Shown here in pieces: positions 17,427 through 25,696 of a DNA stretch of 64,000 bases. The position numbers and the translations under genes were made by a program. The DNA is from Candidatus Uabimicrobium amorphum (lineage in GTDB: Bacteria; Planctomycetota; Uabimicrobiia; Uabimicrobiales; Uabimicrobiaceae), in the NCBI RefSeq assembly GCF_009002475.1, contig NZ_AP019860.1:1-64000 (forward strand), read 5' to 3'. Numbering within the stretch: the first letter of the stretch is position 1; each line of letters begins with the position of its first letter. Below the pieces are notes generated by a model that had not been told where the DNA came from, ran no database searches, and worked only from the letters and a program-made list of their open reading frames with translations.

Positions 17427-18923
17427 TTAGTTGCTGGAAAAATAACTTTTCGCAGCGTCGTGTAGTGGGATGGAAACACCGATTTTGGCATGTTCCGGTG
17501 AGATATAGTTGGCTTGGGAACTTGCCTTTGTCAAGGTTCCTACACCTTTGAAAAGAGTTTCTAGAAATTTTTGCACTCGTTCATTGGCGGTGTCTTTGTG
17601 AGTGATGATCATTGCAGTAACACCTACTGTTTTTACTGCTTCATTAAGCCCTATATATGTATTGCCCGGGATGTTTATGGAGATAAACGCGTGTTGTTTT
17701 GTCAAAGTATTGCGTACTTCTTCCTTGATACTTACCAAATGCAAATCGGTGGAATTCGCAATATTTTGTAGTAGTTGTGCAGGGTAGGCACGTGTTGTGA
17801 TTAGGGCATCAATCTCACCCTTACGCAGTGCAGCTACTGCTTCTTGAAAACCATATTCCGATACAGTAAATTGCTCTAATTTTAGTTGATATGCGCTGAT
17901 AAGTTGCAAAGCATTGGCGCGCTCACCTGAGCCAGGAGCTCCGATATTGAGTTTTTTACCCACTAGTTGTGTAAGGTCGCTAACCTTTTTATTACTTGCT
18001 ATGTGTAGAGCTTCTGGGTACAGAGAGCAAACCGCACGTAGGTTTTTGTTTGCAGCAGCGTTTTGAAATAGTCCACTGCTATTGTAAGCCATCGCGGCAA
18101 TATCGTTTTGGCTAAAGGCGAATTGTACTTGGCTATTTTCCACCAACTTACAATTTTCTTGGCTACCAGAGGTATTGTATATTTTGGCTACGTGTTTTTT
18201 GGTGGAAAGAAGTTGCTGTAAACCGTTTCCTAGAGCGTAGTACTCTCCCCCTGTAGATCCTGTTGCAATCGTCGTCCACCCGCGCGCTTTACCTGCTTGA
18301 AATTTTGCTTGACGAATGAGCTTTTTGAGTTCGCTGTTCAAAAACGCGAGGTTTTGTGGTTCTTTTTTCTTACGGAAATCCTTGGCGAGTTTTTTGATTT
18401 CGCTTATATGTTGCTCGTGTTGTGGAAGGTCTCGTTGTTCTAACTTTTCATCTTCCTCCAACTCGCTGACGAAAACCTTGGTCTTGCCGCTACTGTCTGT
18501 AGACTTTTTTATATGCTTTTTGTGCTCAAGCCATTTGCCGTCTTTGAGAATATAGTTGTTCGTTCCGTAGACTAAGAGAACGTCCCCTTTTTTATTTCCC
18601 TCCTGCTTTACGCCGGTAACACCGATAGGAGTGGCTCCTAAAACCGAAATCAAAGAAGTAACATTGAGGTTGTTCCAGTCAGAGAGTTTGTAGTCTTTTA
18701 AAAATTCGACTTCGGCTTTGTAGTATAGTAATAACTGTGTACTACCATCCGCTTCATAAGGGTAACTTCCGCGGCGACTGAACGACTTTATTTTAAAGAG
18801 GCCGTTTTGAAAATGATTATCGAGTTTTTGCTGTACGCTTTTTTGTAGATCCTGCCCGTTCGGTCCTTTGCTGCATCCAATGAGCAGGAGTGCAATCATA
18901 CTAAATATAAATATTTGTTTCAT
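17427..18923 (-). CDS. TAXI-family binding lipoprotein with extra N-terminal domain
   Basis: Lipoprotein of 498 residues: signal peptide MKQIFIFSMIALLLIGC with lipobox LIGC. Residues about 20-170 form a domain I do not recognise, and a charged linker follows. From about 215 it is a TAXI-type (TRAP-associated extracytoplasmic immunogenic) solute-binding protein: TIATGSTGGEYYALGNGL, KIYNTSGSQENCKLV, FSQNDIAAMAY, KLNIGAPGSGERANA. TAXI proteins deliver small carboxylates or amino acids to a membrane permease. The start is the ATG at 18923, preceded at 6 bases by a perfect AGGAGG; an upstream in-frame ATG at 18944 would place this ribosome site inside the gene. No TRAP membrane subunit is nearby. 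The neighbour, 10 bases upstream and co-transcribed, is a GltS-type symporter. Confidence 0.88.
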   Translation of the reverse strand: MKQIFIFSMIALLLIGCSKGPNGQDLQKSVQQKLDNHFQNGLFKIKSFSRRGSYPYEADGSTQLLLYYKAEVEFLKDYKLSDWNNLNVTSLISVLGATPIGVTGVKQEGNKKGDVLLVYGTNNYILKDGKWLEHKKHIKKSTDSSGKTKVFVSELEEDEKLEQRDLPQHEQHISEIKKLAKDFRKKKEPQNLAFLNSELKKLIRQAKFQAGKARGWTTIATGSTGGEYYALGNGLQQLLSTKKHVAKIYNTSGSQENCKLVENSQVQFAFSQNDIAAMAYNSSGLFQNAAANKNLRAVCSLYPEALHIASNKKVSDLTQLVGKKLNIGAPGSGERANALQLISAYQLKLEQFTVSEYGFQEAVAALRKGEIDALITTRAYPAQLLQNIANSTDLHLVSIKEEVRNTLTKQHAFISINIPGNTYIGLNEAVKTVGVTAMIITHKDTANERVQKFLETLFKGVGTLTKASSQANYISPEHAKIGVSIPLHDAAKSYFSSN

Positions 18924-18929
18924 GATTTT

Positions 18930-18935
18930 CCTCCT
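18930..18935 (-). promoter_or_regulatory. Ribosome binding site of the TAXI lipoprotein gene
   Basis: AGGAGG on the minus strand, 6 bases before the ATG at 18923 and overlapping the stop of the gltS-like gene (18934-18936). It decides the start of the lipoprotein gene and implies translational linkage of the two genes. Confidence 0.8.
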
Positions 18936-20142
18936 AGTTGACAAAAGGCAACGCCAAGTAAAGTTGGATGACTAAGGTATTGGTAATATCAATGAAAAAG
19001 GCACCGACCATGGGAACCACTAAAAACGCCTGCGGAGAAGGTCCGTATTTTGATGTTAAAGCTTCCATGTTGGCAACGGCTGTTGGAGTAGCACCCAGAC
19101 CAAATCCACAATGTCCTCCGGCCATAATCGCAGCATTGTAATCTTTACCCATCAAACGGAAAGTGACGTTGTAGGTATAGAAGGCGAGGAACGCGGTTTG
19201 GATGACGAGAATCATCAACATCGGTCCGGCTAGGTTCATCAGTTCCCACAAACGCAGTGACATCAAGGCCATGGCTAAAAATATCGACAGCGCCATGGTA
19301 CCCCATAAATCAATGGTTTCTTTGTTGATGGTGTATACTTTGGTATATTCACAAGCGTTGGTAATGACAATTCCCACGAGTAGAGGACAAATAAAGGACG
19401 GCAGTGGGATTCCAATGGATTTCATGTATTCATAACCGAAAGAACCAACAACAATACATACCGCCAAAATCAATAGAGTTTCCATCATTATTTTCGGTGT
19501 TACCTTGTCGTCATCATCTGGGTTATAGGTGATGGTGTGTTCACCAGGAGGAGCGTCTTCCTCGGTGGGTTTTAAATCGTGTTTTTGGATGAGGCGTTTT
19601 GTTACTGGCCCTCCAAGTATACCTCCCAAGACAAGGCCAAAGGTTGCGCAAGCCATCGCGAGTTCCATAGTTCCCTGTAGATTTTGCCCTTTGGTAAACA
19701 TCTCGGCATAAGTGGCACCAGTTCCGTGCCCTCCAGAGAGAGTAATGGAACCTGCGAGAAGTCCCGAGAGCGGATTGAGATCTGTCATACTGGCGAGAAA
19801 AACACCAATTCCGTTTTGGAATACCAAGTATAAAGAGGCGATCCCCAAAAATAAAACAACCTTCGGACCTCCCTGGGCGAGCAATTTAAAACTAGCGCCT
19901 AGACCTACAGTTGTGAAGAAAACCAACATAAGTGGTTTTTTTAATGTCATATCGAAATTAAAACTGAACGAAAATTGTGAGTATAAAATACTGCTGATAA
20001 TCGCAAAAGCAATGCCACCCACGACGGGTTCGGGGATATTATTTTTCTTCAATACTGAAATCTTATTGTTGAGAAAATAACCCACAAACAGTATGACGAG
20101 AGACATTCCTACAGTTTCAATTAATCCTAATTGAACGTTCAT
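18934..20142 (-). CDS. gltS: Sodium/glutamate symporter (GltS family)
   Basis: Integral membrane protein of 402 residues, of the ESS/GltS family, which couples glutamate (or related solute) uptake to sodium. It is hydrophobic throughout, with the family's two halves: an N-terminal GGIAFAI and SGLLAGSITLSGGHGTG, and a C-terminal GGHCGFGLGATPTAVANM. These glycine-rich re-entrant loops are the recognised substrate and ion region. A hydrophilic central loop (DLKPTEEDAPPGEH onward, residues about 185-215) separates the halves. The start at 20142 has GGAGGT 7 bases upstream. It forms an operon with the downstream TAXI binding lipoprotein, so transport may depend on a binding protein, which is not the case for classical GltS. 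The substrate is inferred only at family level. Confidence 0.9.
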   Translation of the reverse strand: MNVQLGLIETVGMSLVILFVGYFLNNKISVLKKNNIPEPVVGGIAFAIISSILYSQFSFSFNFDMTLKKPLMLVFFTTVGLGASFKLLAQGGPKVVLFLGIASLYLVFQNGIGVFLASMTDLNPLSGLLAGSITLSGGHGTGATYAEMFTKGQNLQGTMELAMACATFGLVLGGILGGPVTKRLIQKHDLKPTEEDAPPGEHTITYNPDDDDKVTPKIMMETLLILAVCIVVGSFGYEYMKSIGIPLPSFICPLLVGIVITNACEYTKVYTINKETIDLWGTMALSIFLAMALMSLRLWELMNLAGPMLMILVIQTAFLAFYTYNVTFRLMGKDYNAAIMAGGHCGFGLGATPTAVANMEALTSKYGPSPQAFLVVPMVGAFFIDITNTLVIQLYLALPFVN

Positions 20143-20428
20143 TCTACCTCCAAAAATTGAAATATAGCGCTGTGAAATGATCAGTAATGTGCTGAAACAA
20201 ATTCATTTTGTTGAATTTTACAAAAATTGTAGCTGTCACTACAGGAAAAAAGGAAAATCGTTATCTTTTGCGATGGAATTCATCACCATTTGCTTTTACT
20301 TGTTGCTAATGCACGTATTTATGTTAAAATCACTTCTTACTTCCAAAGAAATGAACATCTTGCAAGATGAACTATTGCTTCGCGGAAGTCATTTTGTACA
20401 AAATAATATTACATGGAGGGCAAATACT

Positions 20429-20917
20429 ATGAAACAAAGTTTTTATATACTAGTATTGGCACTTACAATATCCAGTCTAATCTTTGCACAATCGGCAGGT
20501 TTGGTTGGTTTGAGCGGACAAGTCGTTAATCAAGCGAATAGCGCATCCGCAGGTGCTGGTCAAACAGTGACTATACAAACTGCAGGCGGTGAAACTCTGC
20601 AAACAGTCACCGATGCACAAGGTAACTATTCTTTTAATGGCCTAGACTCTGGAAACTACGACGTTTTTGTCAACGGTGAGCACATCCAGGTGGCACAATT
20701 AGAAGAGACAAAGGTTGCAAATCTTGCTGTGGGCGAAGAAATACTTGTCGCACAAGTAGAGACTGGAGCAGCAACTGGAGCAGCCGCAGGAACAACAGCA
20801 GGAACAGCTGGCGGTGTAGGTCTAGGAACTGTGGGCTTGATTGGACTTGGCGGTTTGGCAGCAGCTGGTGGTATTATCGCTGGTGTTGAAATTGCTGACG
20901 AAGATTCTAGCGACTAG
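20429..20917 (+). CDS. Small secreted protein with carboxypeptidase-regulatory-like fold
   Basis: Protein of 162 residues. A signal peptide (MKQSFYILVLALTISSLIFA) precedes one beta-sandwich domain of CarboxypepD_reg type (about 30-105: GLSGQVVN, VTDAQGNYSFNGLDSGNYDVFV). A Gly/Ala/Thr-rich stretch and a hydrophobic glycine-rich segment (VGLGTVGLIGLGGLAAAGG) lead to the acidic end ADEDSSD. The tail may sit in a membrane or self-associate. The start is the ATG at 20429, with GGAGG about 10 bases upstream; the frame continues upstream for 84 codons but lacks protein character. It is a single-gene unit ending in a strong terminator, next to the exopolysaccharide locus. Function is unknown; a surface or matrix protein is a guess. 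Confidence 0.75.
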   Translation: MKQSFYILVLALTISSLIFAQSAGLVGLSGQVVNQANSASAGAGQTVTIQTAGGETLQTVTDAQGNYSFNGLDSGNYDVFVNGEHIQVAQLEETKVANLAVGEEILVAQVETGAATGAAAGTTAGTAGGVGLGTVGLIGLGGLAAAGGIIAGVEIADEDSSD

Positions 20918-20934
20918 ATGTAAGTGACCTTATG

Positions 20935-20965
20935 AACAAAGTTTGCATATTGCAAACTTTGTTTT
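20935..20965 (+). terminator. Rho-independent terminator
   Basis: A perfect 13-bp stem (AACAAAGTTTGCA / TGCAAACTTTGTT) with a 3-base TAT loop ends in a short T-run, 17 bases after the stop of the small secreted protein gene. An outer 8-bp match (AGATGTAA before, TTACATCT after) could extend it. Confidence 0.85.
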
Positions 20966-21576
20966 ACATCTGCGAATTTGTAAGAAAAACCTTGTTCAGT
21001 AATTTTGTATCTATATGATGGTATTAAGAGCACTAGCGTCAACAATGTGGCAAATACTTCCAAATTTTCTTTCTTTTTTCACATTAAACCGACACTGCGG
21101 CATTCTTTGTTGGTGTGAATATTTCTACGCAATTGGTTAATAACGCAAATCATTATTTCTTCCGTTCACCTATACCGAATTTTATCATAACACTTCTACG
21201 AGTAAAAGATGATTGAGGTAATAGCTTACTATTTATCAACAATCATTAACGCTCAAAATGTTTACGCATTGGAAAGCTCGCAAATTGTCGAAAGTGGACC
21301 GCAGAACAACTTTGCACAGCGTGTTTTTTTACGATATGTGGTCGCAATAACAAAGTTAGGAAAATGTTTGATTCACAATATTAATTTTGAATTAGATGTT
21401 TAAATTTGCTACTCTAAATAAAAGGTTACAACTTATAGCGTTTGTATCTACTAAGGCTAATGTAGCCACCTATACTATTATCGTGAAAACGATAAAAAAT
21501 TAAAAACCAATGGATTTGATGTTGAGCGTGATATGCTAACTTAATGAGCAAACATATTTTCCATTGAGGGATTGTA
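20966..21576. other. Gene-poor interval before the exopolysaccharide locus
   Basis: About 610 bp without a convincing gene. A 64-codon frame at 21209-21403 has no ribosome site, no recognisable domain and low-complexity AT-rich codons. A 6-bp inverted repeat (TTATCG / CGATAA) lies at 21478-21495. The right end must hold the promoter and leader of the export operon, with GAGGG at 21566-21570 serving as ribosome site. I could not identify a riboswitch, small RNA or convincing -35/-10 pair by eye. Confidence 0.4.
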
Positions 21577-22698
21577 GTGAGCAAAATTATGAAAAAGCAA
21601 ATGATAGTGGTCTTGTCGTCGATACTCATTTTATTCGGTTGTGCTTCGAATAAAGATGTTGAGACCGTAAACATTGCTGTTGCGGCAAAGAGAACATCAT
21701 ACACAGATAGTGTGAGCCGTATACAGGCAAAAGAAAGTCAAAGAAAATTATCCCGACGAAGAGAGAATTACCTAATCGGCCCAGATGATGTGTTGGAAGT
21801 ACGTATTTTTGAATTGGAAGCGGCAGGGCAAGCGACAACTCTCGACACCAGAGTTTCCAAAAATGGTTATATCTTACTTCCTGTGATTGGCAGTATTAAG
21901 GTTGTTGATAAAAATGTATCGCAAATACAAAAAGAGATTATCGCTGTTCTGAAGCAACGACAGATTCTATCCGTTCCTCTTGTTAATATCCAAATTACGG
22001 AATTTAATAGTAAAAAAATCAATGTGATTGGTGCAATTCGCGAGCCAGGTATTTATACTCTCAAGGAAAACGTAAGCACGTTACTAGATATCTTAGGCGA
22101 AGCCAAAGGACTTAGTGATAATGCTGGTTACCAAGCATACGTAATCAAAAAAGAAAATCGTTTAGACTTAGACGCAGAAGAGAAGATAACCTCTGAAATC
22201 AAAGCCCGACAAGACGATAAGGAAAAAAATACCAACGTCAAAGAGAATTCGCTAAAAGAAAAATCGGACAAAATACACATTGATTTATTCGAACTCATTG
22301 GGCAAGGAAATTTAGAATTAAATATGGTTCTCGAAGATGGTGATGCTGTTTTTGTACCCAATGCCGAAGAGTTTACTGTAGATGGTCATGTCAACGAAGC
22401 AGGAACGTTTCCTCTGAAAAAGCCAACTACTGTTCTTGAGGCCGTTGCTTTGGCGGGTGGACTTACTGAAGAAGCTTCACCAACGTACTGCTTGTTGAAA
22501 CGTCAAAAAAACGACGAAGAAGAGGCGATTGATATAGATTTGTCTGCTATTCTGGAGAGAAGACAACCCAACATATACTTGCAATCCAACGACATTCTTT
22601 TTGTGCGTCAGACAACAGCAAAGTATGTTTACCAGCAAGTAACAAGCTTTTTAAATTTAACTCTTGCGTACAATCTTGCGGATATAATCACCCCCTAG
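21577..22698 (+). CDS. Polysaccharide export outer-membrane lipoprotein (Wza-like)
   Basis: Outer-membrane polysaccharide export protein of 373 residues. A lipoprotein signal (ILILFGC) is followed by the Poly_export domain (YLIGPDDVLEVRIFELEAAG, about 64-150), then two SLBB-type domains: INVIGAIREPGIYTLKENVS (about 149) and FTVDGHVNEAGTFPLKKPTT (about 264), each continuing into a helix with an AxGL-type motif. A charged lysine/glutamate-rich insert (about 195-230) separates them. It should form the periplasmic channel and outer-membrane exit for the polymer, docked on the co-polymerase encoded next. The GTG at 21577 has GAGGG 6 bases upstream; the ATG at 21589 gives an equally good signal peptide and cannot be excluded. 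Confidence 0.9.
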   Translation: MSKIMKKQMIVVLSSILILFGCASNKDVETVNIAVAAKRTSYTDSVSRIQAKESQRKLSRRRENYLIGPDDVLEVRIFELEAAGQATTLDTRVSKNGYILLPVIGSIKVVDKNVSQIQKEIIAVLKQRQILSVPLVNIQITEFNSKKINVIGAIREPGIYTLKENVSTLLDILGEAKGLSDNAGYQAYVIKKENRLDLDAEEKITSEIKARQDDKEKNTNVKENSLKEKSDKIHIDLFELIGQGNLELNMVLEDGDAVFVPNAEEFTVDGHVNEAGTFPLKKPTTVLEAVALAGGLTEEASPTYCLLKRQKNDEEEAIDIDLSAILERRQPNIYLQSNDILFVRQTTAKYVYQQVTSFLNLTLAYNLADIITP

Positions 22699-22862
22699 TG
22701 GTTTTGTCGTTTAGCCTTTCAGATAAATATATAAAATTTAAGAATTGAGTGTTGTATCACTTAATAACTAATTGAGTTTGTAGTTGTACTTATCAAAACA
22801 ATTGAGAACACTCAGAATAAAATCAAGCCTAATTGCTAGTTGACATAAAGGATCATGGTTAC

Positions 22863-24926
22863 ATGGACAAGCAAGAGTTTAATATTCATCAATATATCGA
22901 AATTATCACTTCGCGATGGTATATCATTTTTTTATCGATCACTTTGTTTGTAGGAATGGCATTCTACTACGCAAAAACTACAAAACGTATATATCAGTCA
23001 ACAGGTACGATTGCTATTTTACCGAAAAATCTCAATCTAGCGCGTGACAGGATAGATCTTTCGATGTTTCGCAACATGCAAAACTACTTGCAAACACAGT
23101 ATGATCTTATTGTCAGTACACCTCTGTTGCAAAAAACTTTTGATCATTTTAATTTTGCGGAAAAAGAAAAATTTCGCAACGTGCCTGATCCGCTTAAGGT
23201 ATTTCGTGGTCTCTTTACTGTAACCCCACTACGCAAATCATTTATTGTTCGTGTGAGTTTCAAATGGACTGATCCGCGTTTGCCGCCACGGGTGGTTGAC
23301 TTTTTGCAAAAAGCATATATTCAACAAGACCGCGAACGTCGTGTGGGATTATCGGGAACAGGAATTGATATTCTGTATCGCAAAGAAGGGGAGTTGCGTG
23401 CAGAGCTAGAGACATTTGCCAACCAGATTCAAGATTATGTGTTGAAAAACAAGCTCATCAATGTGGAAAGTCGACAGAATATTATTTTTCAGCGTTTAAA
23501 TGATATCAATGAAAAGCTGACCGAAATTGAGTTGAAAAGAATTTCCGCTTATACCAGTTATCGCGAAACTATTGACAACTATAACAAAGCGAAAATAATT
23601 TCCACTCCGGAAATTTTGAAAAGTCGTACGATCCAGGAATTGAAAGTACAGTCTCTTGTTGTGGACCAAGAAATACAATCTCTAGTTACGGGACGTAACC
23701 TTGGGATTAATCATCCGCAAGTGGTCGCATTGAAGTCGAAAAAAAAAGTTATTGAAGAACGGTTAACTGCAGAGGTTCTTGGTATCATGCAGTCGTTGAA
23801 AGATCAATATTATCGTTATAAAAAAGAGGAAGATCGCTTAAAAAAGTTAGTGGTAGCGCAACAACGCGAAGCACTCATTTTTTCACAAAAAGTGACGCAA
23901 TACCAACTTTTGAAAAAAAAGTATAACGCCTTGGAAGAAACGTATTTATCGGTAAAGCAACGTCTCGGTCAGCTTGAATTAGATAAGGATTCTCAAGGGG
24001 AAGAAGAAAACATATACATTGCCTCTCCACCGCGCATTCCCAAAACACCCATTTGGCCAAAAACGTTGTATATATTAGTAGGTGCGTTTTTATTCTCTTG
24101 TTTTTCAGGTTTGGGATTGTGCTTTGCCTTGGAGTTTTTGGACAACTCTGTTAAAGGGAAAGACCAGCTGGAAAAAATGATGCAGCGTCCGGTTCTCGGT
24201 TTAATTGCCGAAGGTAAGAAGAACAAGAAGAGTCAATATCCAGAGGTACTGGCCCTATCGACTAGGTCTCCTGTAGCGGAATCTTTTCGTTCGCTACGTA
24301 CAACACTCTCTTTTTCCATCGAAAAAAACAGTACCTTTTTTGTGACAAGCCCTGTTCCTGGTGATGGAAAATCATTTTGCGCAGCAAACCTGTCTGTGGC
24401 GTTTACACAGAACGATGCTAAGGTACTTCTTATCGATGCAGACATGCGTAAATCGCGGCAGCACCAAATTTGGAACACACCGCGCTATCCGGGTCTTAGT
24501 AATTTGATTGCCGATTCGGAAGTGAATCTTGACGATGTTGTGCAAAATGTTGACGTCGAAAACCTCAGCTTTTTGCCTGCCGGAGTTTCCCCTCCGAATC
24601 CTATTGAGCTTGTAGAAAAAGAACGTTTTAAAGAAATTATCGCTGAGTGTGAACAAAAATACGACTACGTGATTATTGATTGTCCTCCTATTGCGATTGT
24701 TGCAGATGGTGTTAGTGTGAGTAAAGTTTGTCAAACAGGACTGCTTGTTGTGAAAAATTTTAAGACGCCCGCCAAAGCGGTGCATATTGCCAAAGATGTA
24801 CTGAGTAGCAATCAAGTAAAACTCAGTGGGATTATTCTAAACAACATGGAAGTGCCCAAAGGACGCTATTACAATTCTGGCTACTACAACTATGGATACT
24901 ACGGTAATGATGGGCTGACAACATGA
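22863..24926 (+). CDS. Polysaccharide co-polymerase / tyrosine autokinase (Wzc-like)
   Basis: BY-kinase of 687 residues controlling polymer length and export. A first membrane helix (about 22-42) and a Wzz domain are followed by a long periplasmic coiled-coil region, a proline-rich second helix (about 390-425) and a cytoplasmic kinase domain. That domain has Walker A SPVPGDGKSF, Walker A' VLLIDADMRK and Walker B YVIIDCPP. The C-terminus is tyrosine-rich: seven tyrosines within GRYYNSGYYNYGYYG, the usual autophosphorylation cluster. The ATG at 22863 follows AAAGGA by 11 bases; an in-frame upstream start at 22833 adds ten unlikely residues. Its stop overlaps the PHP phosphatase start (ATGA), pairing kinase and phosphatase tightly. 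Confidence 0.93.
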   Translation: MDKQEFNIHQYIEIITSRWYIIFLSITLFVGMAFYYAKTTKRIYQSTGTIAILPKNLNLARDRIDLSMFRNMQNYLQTQYDLIVSTPLLQKTFDHFNFAEKEKFRNVPDPLKVFRGLFTVTPLRKSFIVRVSFKWTDPRLPPRVVDFLQKAYIQQDRERRVGLSGTGIDILYRKEGELRAELETFANQIQDYVLKNKLINVESRQNIIFQRLNDINEKLTEIELKRISAYTSYRETIDNYNKAKIISTPEILKSRTIQELKVQSLVVDQEIQSLVTGRNLGINHPQVVALKSKKKVIEERLTAEVLGIMQSLKDQYYRYKKEEDRLKKLVVAQQREALIFSQKVTQYQLLKKKYNALEETYLSVKQRLGQLELDKDSQGEEENIYIASPPRIPKTPIWPKTLYILVGAFLFSCFSGLGLCFALEFLDNSVKGKDQLEKMMQRPVLGLIAEGKKNKKSQYPEVLALSTRSPVAESFRSLRTTLSFSIEKNSTFFVTSPVPGDGKSFCAANLSVAFTQNDAKVLLIDADMRKSRQHQIWNTPRYPGLSNLIADSEVNLDDVVQNVDVENLSFLPAGVSPPNPIELVEKERFKEIIAECEQKYDYVIIDCPPIAIVADGVSVSKVCQTGLLVVKNFKTPAKAVHIAKDVLSSNQVKLSGIILNNMEVPKGRYYNSGYYNYGYYGNDGLTT

Positions 24927-25687
24927 TTGACTTACACTGCCACCTTTTACCAGGTGTCGACGACGGACCTCAAAATGTAGATGAGAGCATTGCTTTGGCG
25001 AAAAAACTTGTGGAAGACGGTGTGAAACAAGTGGTTGTAACACCGCACATGCTGGATGGCGTTTATAATGTTAGCATGTCACAGCTTGTGGATGGGATAC
25101 AAAATTTACAAGAGGTTTTACAGAACCATAGCATTGATTTACAAGTGTTTCCTGGGGCGGACATTCACATCAATGCACAGTTGGTAAAACTCATCAATGA
25201 AGAAGTTGTGCCGACGATTGCCAACAACAAAAAATATATTTTGTTAGAGCCTGACAATAACATCTGGGGAGATGTTGTTGATCAAGTTGTTTTTAGTTTA
25301 CAAATCAAGAATATTACACCGATTATTACACATCCCGAAAGATATCATGTGGTACAAGAAGATATGTGGTGTTTGAAATCTCTGGCAGAGGCCAATGTGC
25401 CGATCCAAGTGACCGCTGCGAGCATCTGTGGCTTTTTTGGCAAAAAAGTACAGAAGTGTAGTCGAGAGCTTTTTCAAAACGGTTTGGCGCATATCGTTGC
25501 AAGCGATGCTCATGGTGTACGCAAAAGACCACCGTTTATGACAGAAGCACGTAAAATGATGAATAAATGGCTAGCCAAGGATGTTGTGGACGATATTTTT
25601 GATGTGTACCCTCGAAAAATATTAAATGGAGAATACATTCAGTTACCACCACCACAGAAGAAAAAACGTCGGTGGTTTTTTGGCTAG
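24923..25687 (+). CDS. PHP-type protein-tyrosine phosphatase (CpsB/YwqE-like)
   Basis: Metal-dependent tyrosine phosphatase of 254 residues in the PHP family. The N-terminal metal motif DLHCHLLPGVDDGP is followed by VVVTPHMLDGVY, GADIHIN, ITHPERY and ASDAHG, which together supply the histidines and aspartates of the trinuclear site. CpsB and YwqE dephosphorylate the tyrosine cluster of the partner BY-kinase, resetting the assembly machine. The ATG overlaps the kinase stop (ATGA), so the two are made together. The C-terminal tail ends with basic residues (PPPQKKKRRWFFG), perhaps for membrane or partner contact. All expected motifs are present. Confidence 0.93.
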   Translation: MIDLHCHLLPGVDDGPQNVDESIALAKKLVEDGVKQVVVTPHMLDGVYNVSMSQLVDGIQNLQEVLQNHSIDLQVFPGADIHINAQLVKLINEEVVPTIANNKKYILLEPDNNIWGDVVDQVVFSLQIKNITPIITHPERYHVVQEDMWCLKSLAEANVPIQVTAASICGFFGKKVQKCSRELFQNGLAHIVASDAHGVRKRPPFMTEARKMMNKWLAKDVVDDIFDVYPRKILNGEYIQLPPPQKKKRRWFFG

Positions 25688-25696
25688 AGAATAGGA

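Noticed and set aside
20177-20428. 84-codon upstream extension of the small secreted protein
   Set aside because: It has no ribosome site and would bury the clear signal peptide at the ATG 20429.
21209-21403. 64-codon open frame before the export operon
   Set aside because: No ribosome site, no domain, biased AT-rich composition; kept only as a note.
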